From assembly GCF_007676705.1 (NCBI RefSeq), contig NZ_VEBF01000002.1, forward strand, positions 1,426,001 to 1,490,000: a stretch of DNA of 64,000 nucleotides, in the 5' to 3' direction. This document shows, one piece after another, positions 35,803 to 43,631 of this stretch; position 1 is the stretch's first letter, and each line of letters begins with the position of its first letter. The DNA comes from Paenibacillus xylanexedens (lineage in GTDB: Bacteria; Bacillota; Bacilli; Paenibacillales; Paenibacillaceae). The notes under the pieces were generated by a model that worked only from the letters and a program-made list of their open reading frames with translations, made no database searches and was not told the origin of the DNA. The position numbers and the translations under genes were made by a program.

Positions 35803-36789
35803 TTAACTTCTTACCATCTGCGCTGCATGTGTCACTCGGTTTCGTCCTCCGGTTTTGGAGGCATACAGGGCGTTGTCCGCTCTTTGGAACAAGGTCTGTT
35901 CCGTATCTTTCTCGACTACAGTGGCCGCACCAATACTCACGGTAATGTTATATTCGCCCCAGTCGGCTGAAGCAACCTGTGAACGATATCCCTCTGCGAT
36001 GCCACTCGCTTGCTCCTCTTCACAATCCGAAAGGATGATGACAAATTCCTCTCCGCCGTAACGTGCCACCACATCCGTACCTCGTGATACCGATTGCAGC
36101 AGCCCCGCGAGATTGCCGAGCACCAAATCTCCGATCGGATGTCCGTACGTATCATTAATACTTTTGAAATGATCAATGTCCACAACCAGAAGAGAGAAAT
36201 GACGTTGCTTCTCCTGGAATAGCAATAGTTTCTCAGCCATTTTCTCCTGAAAGAACCTGCGATTCTTCAGTCCTGTCAGTAGGTCGGTGGAAGCCAGTGT
36301 CTCCAACTGATCATTCACTTTCATTAGCGCCTGCTCTTTGATCTTGTATTCCTCGTGTAATCGTTCAAGCTCCTTATTCGCTTCTTGGGTCGCTTGATAC
36401 AGCTCTTGCAGTTTGGTTTTGGTATGCAAAATATCCTTCTCATGTTCGATTCGCTTACGCATGACTACAACGACACAATCCACGACGCTTTCCCCATTAC
36501 GGGTCTGACGAACTCCGTTAAGCAGCACGGGAACAGCCTGCTGGTCACGAGTACGGAACGTGAAATACATCTCGTCCACATGTCCATATAACTGGATGTA
36601 GGGATAGAAATACGTATGGAAAAATACCTTATTGCTCACCGACATGGTTGACTCAATATGTTGCCCTATCAACTCATCGCGTTCATATCCAAGCATCGTC
36701 AGAAAAGTTTGATTCATCGATTGTACAATGCCCGAATCAGAGATAGAGAAGTATCCACAGGGCGCTGAATCTAGTTGGGTATCCATCAA
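35803..36789 (-). CDS. PAS-GGDEF diguanylate cyclase
   Basis: A 328-residue cytoplasmic protein making cyclic-di-GMP. A PAS domain covers about 5-115 (APCGYFSISDSGIVQSMNQ, MLGYERDELIG), then a coiled coil (about 120-170) and a GGDEF domain. The active site is GGEEF within ARYGGEEFVIIL, and the inhibitory-site RxxD is present as RGTD five residues before it. So it should be active and product-inhibited. There is no membrane segment. It starts 21 bp downstream of rsbQ with its own GAAAGG site, so the two are almost certainly cotranscribed. The PAS domain occupies the place taken by the PAS domain of RsbP in the Bacillus RsbQ-RsbP pair. Confidence 0.93.
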   Translation of the reverse strand: MMDTQLDSAPCGYFSISDSGIVQSMNQTFLTMLGYERDELIGQHIESTMSVSNKVFFHTYFYPYIQLYGHVDEMYFTFRTRDQQAVPVLLNGVRQTRNGESVVDCVVVVMRKRIEHEKDILHTKTKLQELYQATQEANKELERLHEEYKIKEQALMKVNDQLETLASTDLLTGLKNRRFFQEKMAEKLLLFQEKQRHFSLLVVDIDHFKSINDTYGHPIGDLVLGNLAGLLQSVSRGTDVVARYGGEEFVIILSDCEEEQASGIAEGYRSQVASADWGEYNITVSIGAATVVEKDTEQTLFQRADNALYASKTGGRNRVTHAAQMVRS

Positions 36790-36810
36790 TAACAGCCTTT
36801 CTTCCGAATT

Positions 36811-37617
36811 TTATGCGCTCGTCAAATAATTCTTAATCATTCGGATCGTTTCTTCCGGTTGACTTAGATGCGGATAATGTCCTTTGGCCGTCATCTGTTG
36901 CAACCTGCTATTTTTCAGATGAGCGTGTAAATAATCCCCTACCTCAACCGGGGCAATACTGTCCTCGGAACACTGAAGAATCAGGGTTGGTACAGTTGCC
37001 TGCTCCAGATCAATACGACAGTCAGATAAAAACGTCACTTCGGCAAATTGTCTCGCAATATGCGGATCTCTGGAACAGAAGCTTTTCTCCAACTCTTCCG
37101 TCAGATCTTTCCGTTCCGGATTGTTCATCACAATCGGTGCCAGATAACTTGCCCAGCCTATAAAATTCATCTGCATCATCTCAAGCAATTCATCGATATC
37201 ATTCCGATCAAAACCTCCATAATAACTTGGAAGATCATTCACATAACGTGGGGAAGGCCCCAACATGACGATCTGTTTGAAATATTGGGGGTTCTGAATG
37301 GATGCCAGCATGCCGATCATACTGCTGACAGAATGCCCGACAAATATGGTATCTCTTAGTTCAAGTGCTTCCATAATTTCCAGCACATCCTGGGCGTATC
37401 CTTCAAGGTTGCTATATTTAACAGCATCATAATAGTTAATTTGAGATTCGCCAGATCCAACATAATCAAACAAAATTACACGATAGTTTTCGCTAAAAGC
37501 AGGGACGATGTAACGCCACATGTCCTGGTCACATCCAAAACCATGCGCAAATACAATCGTTTGGGTACCCGAGCCAAGCACTTTAACATTATTTCTGACA
37601 AGCACATCAATCGTCAT
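36811..37617 (-). CDS. rsbQ: Alpha/beta hydrolase RsbQ
   Basis: A 268-residue hydrolase. VFAHGFGCDQDMW, RVILFDYVGSGES, FVGHSVSSMIGMLASIQNP, LGPSPRYVNDLPSYYGGF and the C-terminal GHYPHLSQPEETI reproduce the order and wording of Bacillus subtilis RsbQ. The triad is Ser in GHSVS, Asp in SEDSIAP and His in GHYPH. In B. subtilis RsbQ is needed for the PAS-phosphatase RsbP to relay energy stress to SigB; plant KAI2/D14 receptors belong to the same structural group. Here the partner gene encodes a PAS-GGDEF protein. The start at 37617 lies close to AGAGAGG. Confidence 0.92.
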   Translation of the reverse strand: MTIDVLVRNNVKVLGSGTQTIVFAHGFGCDQDMWRYIVPAFSENYRVILFDYVGSGESQINYYDAVKYSNLEGYAQDVLEIMEALELRDTIFVGHSVSSMIGMLASIQNPQYFKQIVMLGPSPRYVNDLPSYYGGFDRNDIDELLEMMQMNFIGWASYLAPIVMNNPERKDLTEELEKSFCSRDPHIARQFAEVTFLSDCRIDLEQATVPTLILQCSEDSIAPVEVGDYLHAHLKNSRLQQMTAKGHYPHLSQPEETIRMIKNYLTSA

Positions 37618-37836
37618 TTCATATCACCTCTCTGAGGTAGTACTCTCTCGAATCATTTTATCTGATTATTATATCGGAAAATGTTGGGATATGGATTAAA
37701 AATTATTAATTACTTCTCTCATTCACAAATAAATCATGAACCATTGCTCGAAATACCCACTTTACAATCTGACTATCGTCAGGTAAACTCAGTTCAACAT
37801 GTCGCGCGACAGAGATTACATTTACGGAGGAAAACC

Positions 37837-39051
37837 ATGATGACTTCAACACACAGCCCAACTCCTCAGCAACTATGGGGAAGATCATTCATTTTTATCA
37901 TGTTAGCCAACGCATTATTGTTCATGGCCTTTGAAATGCTGCTTCCCACCTTACCCTTATTCGTCTCAAGTCTGGGTGGAGAAGCATCCCAGATCGGGCT
38001 TGTTACTGGCATATTTATGTTCTCTGCCATCTTGATTCGCCCCTTCACATCTGTTTTGGCAGCTCGAATAGATAAAAAATATCTCTTGATTATCGGCATC
38101 ACCATCTGCGCATTAATGACAGGTGCATACTACCTATCGTCAGGTATTTGGATGATTCTCGTATTCCGAGTGATCCATGGATTCGGATTTGGTTTGGCAA
38201 CGACATATTTTGCGACGATTGCTACAGAAAACATACCCAGGGATCGCCGGGGAGAAGGCATGGGGTATTTCGGTGTAGGGGAAACCGTCGCCATATCCAT
38301 TGGTCCGCTGATCGGCACCAGCCTGTTGTTTAAGTACGACTATCAGAGCCTGTTTATGGGAGGCATGTGCATTTTGCTGTTAGCACTCCTGATGACAGTG
38401 TTTGTATCCAGAAAACCGAAGACAGGAGTTAATAGCGAATCCACGCAAACCCATGTCCCTTCGGTGAAACTGATCGAAAAGAAAGTACTCTTCCCTTCCT
38501 TGTTGATTATGCTCGTTGGCGTTGCAGCCGGTTCAATCATGTCTTTCGTAGCTTTGTTCGCCGCCGAAAGAGGGTTTGAGAATATAGCCTGGTTTTTCTT
38601 TGTCATTGCCATCGCCAGCTTCGCCGTCCGACTATTCTCGGGGAAAATGTTTGATCGATTGGGACCAGGCTCCGTGTTGTTGCCTTCTGCCGTGTTTGCA
38701 ATTGCAGGACTGTTGGTTCTAATTATCGCTCAGAATGATGTGCAATTCCTGATCGCTGGCGCGTTATACGGCTTTGGATTTGGTGCCATATTCCCGGCAA
38801 TTCAGACCTGGTGTGTGAATCTTGTGGAGGAACATGAGCATGAGAATGCGATGGCTTCCTTCTTTAATTTCTTTGACCTCGGGATTGGCGGTGGTTCGTT
38901 AATTCTGGGCGTTGTGGCTTCTGCATTTTCCTATACGGTCGTGTATGCTATCTCTATAGGCATTTTTGTGGTATATATCTTGTTATATTTGGTATACTCC
39001 CAAAAACAGCAGAGGTATACAGCTCGCCAACTGGAGGTAGACATTGAGTAA
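37837..39051 (+). CDS. MFS transporter
   Basis: A 404-residue major facilitator with about 12 helices (first helix SFIFIMLANALLFMAFEMLLP). Motif A appears as LAARIDKKYLL and a conserved IFPAIQTWCVNLVEEHEHENAMASFFNFFDLGIGGG stretch lies in the second half. The ATG at 37837 follows ACGGAGGAAAACC; the frame is open from 37681 but without a ribosome site. The stop overlaps the next gene, a TetR regulator, by eight bases, pointing to a drug- or metabolite-export pair under self-control. Confidence 0.88.
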   Translation: MMTSTHSPTPQQLWGRSFIFIMLANALLFMAFEMLLPTLPLFVSSLGGEASQIGLVTGIFMFSAILIRPFTSVLAARIDKKYLLIIGITICALMTGAYYLSSGIWMILVFRVIHGFGFGLATTYFATIATENIPRDRRGEGMGYFGVGETVAISIGPLIGTSLLFKYDYQSLFMGGMCILLLALLMTVFVSRKPKTGVNSESTQTHVPSVKLIEKKVLFPSLLIMLVGVAAGSIMSFVALFAAERGFENIAWFFFVIAIASFAVRLFSGKMFDRLGPGSVLLPSAVFAIAGLLVLIIAQNDVQFLIAGALYGFGFGAIFPAIQTWCVNLVEEHEHENAMASFFNFFDLGIGGGSLILGVVASAFSYTVVYAISIGIFVVYILLYLVYSQKQQRYTARQLEVDIE

Positions 39052-39607
39052 AAAACGAATCAAGGAAATTGCCATTCAACATTTTAATCGTCTGGGTTAC
39101 GAGGGGACCAAGATGGCGCAGATTGCCGAAGAGGCAGGCATTCGCAAGCAATCCCTGGCTTATCATTATTCATCCAAAAAAGCGTTATTGCTGGAGTTAT
39201 ATGAGGAAGTCGTGCAGGAGGAACAGCGGTTTGTACGCCAATTTTTCAGCGAGTCTGCTACCCAAACGCTGGATCAGCAGCTATATGCCTTTTTGCATGA
39301 ACACAAAAATCGTTTCCTGACTCACCCTAACGTTGCTTTTATGTATATCCTGTCCTTTATCACACCGCTGGAGGTGCATGATTTTGTGCTCGCGCAGTAT
39401 CGAACGTACCTCGGGACATTGAAGGAAGAGCTGGCAGCCGTATTTACCAGACATCCCGATATACGTCTGAGTCCGGAAGAAGCCACTGTAGCCTTTGTCA
39501 CCGTGATGGATGGACTGGATGTACAGCTCGTGTATGAGACTCGGCAATCCTATGAACAAGCTTTGGCGATTACCTGGAATGTCTTCTGGTCAGGCATCCA
39601 GCGTTAA
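39044..39607 (+). CDS. TetR/AcrR-family transcriptional regulator
   Basis: A 187-residue regulator with helix-turn-helix MAQIAEEAGIRKQSLAYHYSSKKALL (about 22-47) and an all-helical ligand domain. It starts at TTG 39044 with GGAGG nearby and overlaps the MFS gene by eight bases. It most likely represses its own operon in response to the transported compound. Confidence 0.88.
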   Translation: MSKKRIKEIAIQHFNRLGYEGTKMAQIAEEAGIRKQSLAYHYSSKKALLLELYEEVVQEEQRFVRQFFSESATQTLDQQLYAFLHEHKNRFLTHPNVAFMYILSFITPLEVHDFVLAQYRTYLGTLKEELAAVFTRHPDIRLSPEEATVAFVTVMDGLDVQLVYETRQSYEQALAITWNVFWSGIQR

Positions 39608-39635
39608 CGGATCGATTACGATGAGACTACACCAA

Positions 39636-39689
39636 TAAGAGGGGCGTCCCGCCAGCCATGTTGATGACTTTTGGGACAGCCCCTCTATT
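39636..39689. terminator. Bidirectional terminator
   Basis: AGAGGGGCGTCCC pairs with GGGACAGCCCCTCT between the TetR gene (plus) and the DUF1593 gene (minus). Confidence 0.75.
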
Positions 39690-39691
39690 CC

Positions 39692-41326
39692 TTATTTCAC
39701 GGTTAAGATCACACGTTGATAATGCTTCAACTGATGCTCTCCATCATCCTGTACTTCAGCAACGATATGAATGGTATCGCCCGATTTGGCATCGTCAGGA
39801 ACGGTGAATGTCACTACTTCTGTGTCACTGCCCTGCAATTTTATCGTATCTACCTGTTCATCCTTGACAAGTTCACGATGCAAACCAAGCAACAGGTCAC
39901 CCGCCATTTCCGGCTGAACTTTGCTCTGTTCCACTTTGGAATCCTCGTACGTGTCCGCTTCGAAATATCTCCACCACGTATACGTCAGTTGATCTCCATC
40001 CGGGTCTGTGCCTTCCGCGTGAAGAGTAACTTCCTCCCCAGGACTCACACTCAGATCCAGCCCTTCCTTAATCGTTAATGACGGATTATGGTTGGCACCT
40101 TCGTAAGTGTCTGCAACTGCCCAGTCTGCACGCGCTGCAAAATCATCCTGGATATCGTCAAACCATCTCATCAAAGAGTACTCGGCTTCATACCGTTTCG
40201 TATAGGGATCGTAATCAAGCACATTATTTCTAAACAGCTTGTCGTTCACGACGCCAAAGCGTCCACCCCAACCGCCGTAGGAAGGGTCTTCCATACTGCG
40301 CAGCCCATTATCGATCAGATAAAAGAAGGAAGGAGAATCACCCTCTGATATAAAATCATATTTGTCATATTGCGGATTGTTCTTGAGATATTCAGCACTT
40401 CCCCGCTGTTCTTCGGCCAGTTCACCTTTGATCATTTTGCCGTCACCCATCGATGCATACATATCCATCAGCTTGCCATGTCCATTCAGAATATTCTTGA
40501 CCATCCAGTCTCCATGAAGTTTGCTGTTCACTTCTTCGGCATGCATCTTCCATGCATAGGCAAAATGCCAGAAGTTCGATTGGTCATTAAGAATACGGAT
40601 ATCCGGCCAATTCTTCGCAATGTATTCGTTGTAGCTGTCATCCTGATCGAGAATGATATACAGGACCAGTTTTTCACTGACTTTTTTGCGAATCGCATCC
40701 CACTCAGCCGTGTCCTTGTACTGTTCCTCAATCGATTTCAGCGCTCGGGCTGTGGTATTGGTGCCACCCCAGGTCTGAACAATCAGATCACGGGAGTCAT
40801 CGTCGAGGAAAAGAGTTTCGAGGAACTCGGAACCTTCGGTTTCCTTCTCCATCTCCCCTTTATCGGAAATATTACCGATCTTGGTCATCGCTCGAAGCTG
40901 TTCTGGCTCCGGATAGCCCTCCGCATGTTTGGACAAGTTCGGGTAGATCTCTCCATAGGCATCGATCATGTCGTATACCCACTGTGTGCCTGTCCACCGG
41001 AACGGTTTGATCCCCGCTTCCTCGTCTCCAGCATAATGATACACCGAACTGGTCAGTACAATTCCGGCGAGGTCCATCTCATTCGAATACAAGAGGAAAC
41101 GAATGACCGAGTTCATATCATCCACTTCACCGTCGGTTGTAATCACCGTTCTGCCTTTGGCGGCTTGGTTGTTTGCAGGTTCCTGAGTTTCATTTTCTGC
41201 CTGTTCTGTCGTCTGATTCGGTGTGTCACTCGCGGTTTGCGGCGCTTTGGATGCGCATCCACTAATCACCAGGATTATACTGAGACAACCTGCGGCAAAA
41301 CCGTTTAACCATTTTCTCTTGTTCAT
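39692..41326 (-). CDS. DUF1593 (Sde182-type, nucleoside-hydrolase-like) lipoprotein
   Basis: A 544-residue lipoprotein. The signal ends in lipobox ISGC (Cys24), then a Gln/Glu/Asn-rich linker. The N-terminal domain begins VITTDGEVDDMNSVIRFLL, a nucleoside-hydrolase-like metal motif, with GGTNTTARAL further on. The C-terminal part is an Ig-like domain (ADGTDPDGDQLTYTWWRYFEAD; FTVPDDAKSGDTIHIVAEV). This is the layout of DUF1593, known from a cellulose-binding protein of Saccharophagus. The true start is the ATG at 41326 after AAAGGGGAG. The leader carries a LicT-type antiterminator and terminator, so expression should follow a beta-glucoside-type PTS signal. Confidence 0.85.
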   Translation of the reverse strand: MNKRKWLNGFAAGCLSIILVISGCASKAPQTASDTPNQTTEQAENETQEPANNQAAKGRTVITTDGEVDDMNSVIRFLLYSNEMDLAGIVLTSSVYHYAGDEEAGIKPFRWTGTQWVYDMIDAYGEIYPNLSKHAEGYPEPEQLRAMTKIGNISDKGEMEKETEGSEFLETLFLDDDSRDLIVQTWGGTNTTARALKSIEEQYKDTAEWDAIRKKVSEKLVLYIILDQDDSYNEYIAKNWPDIRILNDQSNFWHFAYAWKMHAEEVNSKLHGDWMVKNILNGHGKLMDMYASMGDGKMIKGELAEEQRGSAEYLKNNPQYDKYDFISEGDSPSFFYLIDNGLRSMEDPSYGGWGGRFGVVNDKLFRNNVLDYDPYTKRYEAEYSLMRWFDDIQDDFAARADWAVADTYEGANHNPSLTIKEGLDLSVSPGEEVTLHAEGTDPDGDQLTYTWWRYFEADTYEDSKVEQSKVQPEMAGDLLLGLHRELVKDEQVDTIKLQGSDTEVVTFTVPDDAKSGDTIHIVAEVQDDGEHQLKHYQRVILTVK

Positions 41327-41420
41327 AATGCTAATGCTCCCCTTTCTTCTGTACAGCGTGATGTTGGTGTTGGGATCAGTACGTCCTCTGTTTTCTAGCC
41401 TTAATATGGACCGTAGAATG

Positions 41421-41482
41421 CAAAAAAACCCGAACATCACTATGAATGGGACAAAGTCCACGCATAATGATACTCAGGTTTT
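41421..41482 (-). terminator. Leader terminator controlled by the antiterminator
   Basis: On the minus strand, AACCTGAGTATCA pairs with TGATGTTCGGGTT around an inner hairpin and is followed by TTTTTTTG. Its 5' arm overlaps the last bases of the antiterminator element, so the two folds exclude each other. It lies about 95 bp before the DUF1593 start. Confidence 0.8.
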
Positions 41483-41506
41483 GCCTGCCCGAAGCAGTAA
41501 CAATCC
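41477..41506 (-). promoter_or_regulatory. LicT/BglG-type ribonucleic antiterminator (RAT)
   Basis: The minus strand reads GGATTGTTACTG, CTTCGG, then GCAGGCAAAACC. This is the well-known RAT core of the BglG/LicT/SacT family with the correct bulges and loop. Binding of a PTS-regulated antiterminator protein here should prevent the overlapping terminator at 41421-41482 and allow the DUF1593 gene to be read. No bglG/licT-type gene is in the window. Confidence 0.9.
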
Positions 41507-41519
41507 TTATTTGAGTGAA

Positions 41520-41556
41520 AGTATACCATGTCCACTCAGAAATGTAAACGTATTCA
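41520..41556 (-). promoter_or_regulatory. Promoter with overlapping cre-like site
   Basis: On the minus strand TTTACA (-35, 41548-41543) and TATACT (-10, 41525-41520) are separated by 17 bp, ahead of the antiterminator. The -35 lies within TGTAAACGTATTCA (41543-41556, plus-strand wording), one base off the CcpA cre consensus. Catabolite repression plus antitermination is thus expected. Confidence 0.65.
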
Positions 41557-41658
41557 AATGTTTTTTTGAATTCATCTTTGATATAGTATAATGCTTATAG
41601 CCAAGAATCAAATGATCGGTGTAGTACTAAACCAATTCATCGGGAGGAATCAGACACC

Positions 41659-42309
41659 ATGCAACAACTGGATGCGGCCTTAAGCCGTTTTGTGGAACAG
41701 CAGGATTTATATAATGAAGCTTATGGACTTTTCCAAAATCATGATCTGCGTCCTCGCGAACAACATCATCAGCCGGAAGTGGACGCACGAATACCTCTTT
41801 CACCGGAACTTCAGTACCTCTACAGCCACTATGAAATGGTGGATTCCGAAGCTGAAGGTACACTCAAAATGAAAAATGCCGCCGTCGAGATCGGTGATGC
41901 CGCACTGATCTCTTTTGTCGCACCTGAACATCTGCTTCGTCAGCAACTAGGTTTCCGCTGGATTGGCATGAATGAACCTTATGAGGAGTCCTCCACTTGG
42001 CCAAAAAGTCACGTCGTTATCGCAAACTTTAACGATGATCCGTTAATTGTAGATACTGAATCGCCGAATTCTCCTGTATATGCGGCTTTTACAGGAGGAG
42101 AACCTCATCGTGTCGCTGACTCGCTGCCTGACTTTTTCAGTGCACTAGCTATCCTGATTGAAGCAGCACGAAGTTATGCTGGAGAAGTAAAAGATGAAGA
42201 AACCTATGAAACCAAGCCCGAGTATCTGGAGCAAGTGGAACCTTTATTGCAAGATCTGTTGGGAGATGAGTATACTGCTCATCTTTTCGAGTATCTGTCC
42301 TTTTGTTAA
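41659..42309 (+). CDS. SMI1/KNR4 (SUKH-superfamily) protein
   Basis: A 216-residue soluble protein. IPLSPELQYLYSHYEMVD, then SFVAPEHLLRQQLGFRWIG, HVVIANFNDDPLIVD, and SLPDFFSALAILIEAARSY follow the SUKH order (helical start, central beta sheet with NFNDDPL). Many SUKH proteins are immunity proteins against nuclease or deaminase toxins, others have housekeeping roles. No polymorphic-toxin gene is adjacent here, so a solitary or orphan role is likely. The ATG at 41659 is preceded by GGGAGGAAT. Confidence 0.78.
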   Translation: MQQLDAALSRFVEQQDLYNEAYGLFQNHDLRPREQHHQPEVDARIPLSPELQYLYSHYEMVDSEAEGTLKMKNAAVEIGDAALISFVAPEHLLRQQLGFRWIGMNEPYEESSTWPKSHVVIANFNDDPLIVDTESPNSPVYAAFTGGEPHRVADSLPDFFSALAILIEAARSYAGEVKDEETYETKPEYLEQVEPLLQDLLGDEYTAHLFEYLSFC

Positions 42310-42343
42310 AACGGTGAATTGAAGAAATTGGAGGGGCGCCCAT

Positions 42344-42901
42344 ATGATTTATGTGGCTTTGCTACGAGGCATTAATGTAGGCGGAAATAATAAAATCAAT
42401 ATGAAGCAGCTGAAAGAAACGTTTGAACAAGCAGGCATGCTGGATGTCGTTACCTACATCAATTCTGGCAATATTATTTTTGCCAATCATCTGGAACGTG
42501 ACGATGCAAATAGGGAGATATCCCTTGTGCTAGAACAGGCCATCGCGGCCGATTTCGGCTTAAAGATCAGAGTGATGGTGCGAAATATGGATGAAATTCA
42601 ATCCGTTATTCAGGCGCTGCCAGCGGAATGGGCTAATGATGACACGGCCAAAAGTGATGTACTGTTTCTCTGGGATGAAATCAATGATCCCTCTGTGCTG
42701 GACAAACTGCCCATCAAACCGGAAATCGGTACACTGATCTATGTTCCCGGAGCCATTTTATATTCAGTCAGCAGAGAGGACGCAGGTAGAAGTGGCATGA
42801 ACAAGCTTGTAGGATCCAAAGTCTATACTTATATGACCGTAAGAAACGTGAATACCACACGTAAGATATATGCCCTGATGCAAGCAGCAGCAGAGATATA
42901 A
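42344..42901 (+). CDS. DUF1697-family protein
   Basis: A 185-residue protein beginning MIYVALLRGINVGGNNKINM, which with YINSGNIIFAN is the DUF1697 signature. Its biochemical role is unknown to me. The ATG at 42344 follows GGAGGGG and lies 34 bp after the SUKH gene, so the two may be cotranscribed, ending at the terminator near 42940. Confidence 0.85.
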   Translation: MIYVALLRGINVGGNNKINMKQLKETFEQAGMLDVVTYINSGNIIFANHLERDDANREISLVLEQAIAADFGLKIRVMVRNMDEIQSVIQALPAEWANDDTAKSDVLFLWDEINDPSVLDKLPIKPEIGTLIYVPGAILYSVSREDAGRSGMNKLVGSKVYTYMTVRNVNTTRKIYALMQAAAEI

Positions 42902-42917
42902 ATCGGACCCGAAAAAT

Positions 42918-42964
42918 AAAGCATGCAGAACACATCCTTATGGATGTCTCCTGCATGCTTTTCA
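42918..42964. terminator. Bidirectional terminator
   Basis: AAGCATGCAG..ACATCC and GGATGT..CTGCATGCTTTT form a long stem between the convergent DUF1697 and Hsp20 genes. Confidence 0.8.
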
Positions 42965-42996
42965 CCATATTAGGAAACTATTCTTTTCTCTGTATA

Positions 42997-43440
42997 TTAG
43001 TCAATCTGAATGCGTCTGCGAGATTGATCATTACCAGGACGTTTCGGAATCTCGAGTTTCAGCACACCATCTTCCAATCTGGCCTTAATGTGCTCCTCAT
43101 CAATATGATCAACATAGAAACGTCGGATAAATTCGCCGGATCGGCGTTCCTGCCGAATGATTCGATTGGAGTCATCCTTCTGCTCCACCACATCATTGCG
43201 TTTGGCACGAATAATCAATTCATTACCTTGAACCTGAATGTCTATGTCCTCTTTGGCGATGCCCGGCAGCTCGGCTTCTACCGAATATTTGTCTACTTCT
43301 TCACGAATGTCGGTCCGAAATGGCTGGGAGCCAGTTCCAAAAGGGGAGAGGAATGAGGTCTCAACCATGTCATTGAAGGATTTCAACATGTGTCCGAATG
43401 GGTCTTCATTTCGTTTACGAAACGGAATCAGATCAAACAT
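42997..43440 (-). CDS. Hsp20/alpha-crystallin small heat-shock protein
   Basis: A 147-residue chaperone. The alpha-crystallin domain runs from about 40 to 140 with VEAELPGIAKEDIDIQVQGNEL, a SGEFIRRFYVD strand and ARLEDGVLKLEIPK, the conserved end motif. The start at 43440 follows AAAGGAG; an in-frame upstream extension to 43521 lacks a site and is discarded. No CIRCE or HrcA operator was found ahead of it. Confidence 0.95.
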   Translation of the reverse strand: MFDLIPFRKRNEDPFGHMLKSFNDMVETSFLSPFGTGSQPFRTDIREEVDKYSVEAELPGIAKEDIDIQVQGNELIIRAKRNDVVEQKDDSNRIIRQERRSGEFIRRFYVDHIDEEHIKARLEDGVLKLEIPKRPGNDQSRRRIQID

Positions 43441-43631
43441 GAAAATCAGCTCCTTTTGTGTGGTTGGTTTATTGTTGTTGCTTACATGGATTATTATAAT
43501 ACCAGCGCAGATCAGGCTCAAAGTCCGTAAAAGTCGAAATAAAACGATTATCTTCCACCTTAGTTCACTATTTTAAAATAGATCCTTTTTTCTTTCGTTT
43601 TGACCTTTTCTGACCTTCTGACTTTGTCTGA

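Noticed and set aside
37681..37836. N-terminal extension of the MFS transporter at 37837
   Set aside because: There is no ribosome site ahead of the ATG at 37681, whereas ACGGAGG precedes the ATG at 37837, and MFS proteins start with the helix found there.
40370..41308. A 312-codon plus-strand frame opposite the DUF1593 gene
   Set aside because: The minus-strand frame has a lipobox, domains, ribosome site and regulated leader; the plus-strand one has none.
41659..42309. SUKH-like gene as part of a polymorphic toxin or defence cluster
   Set aside because: Neighbours are a DUF1593 lipoprotein and a DUF1697 gene. No toxin, nuclease or secretion gene is nearby, so no defence system is claimed.
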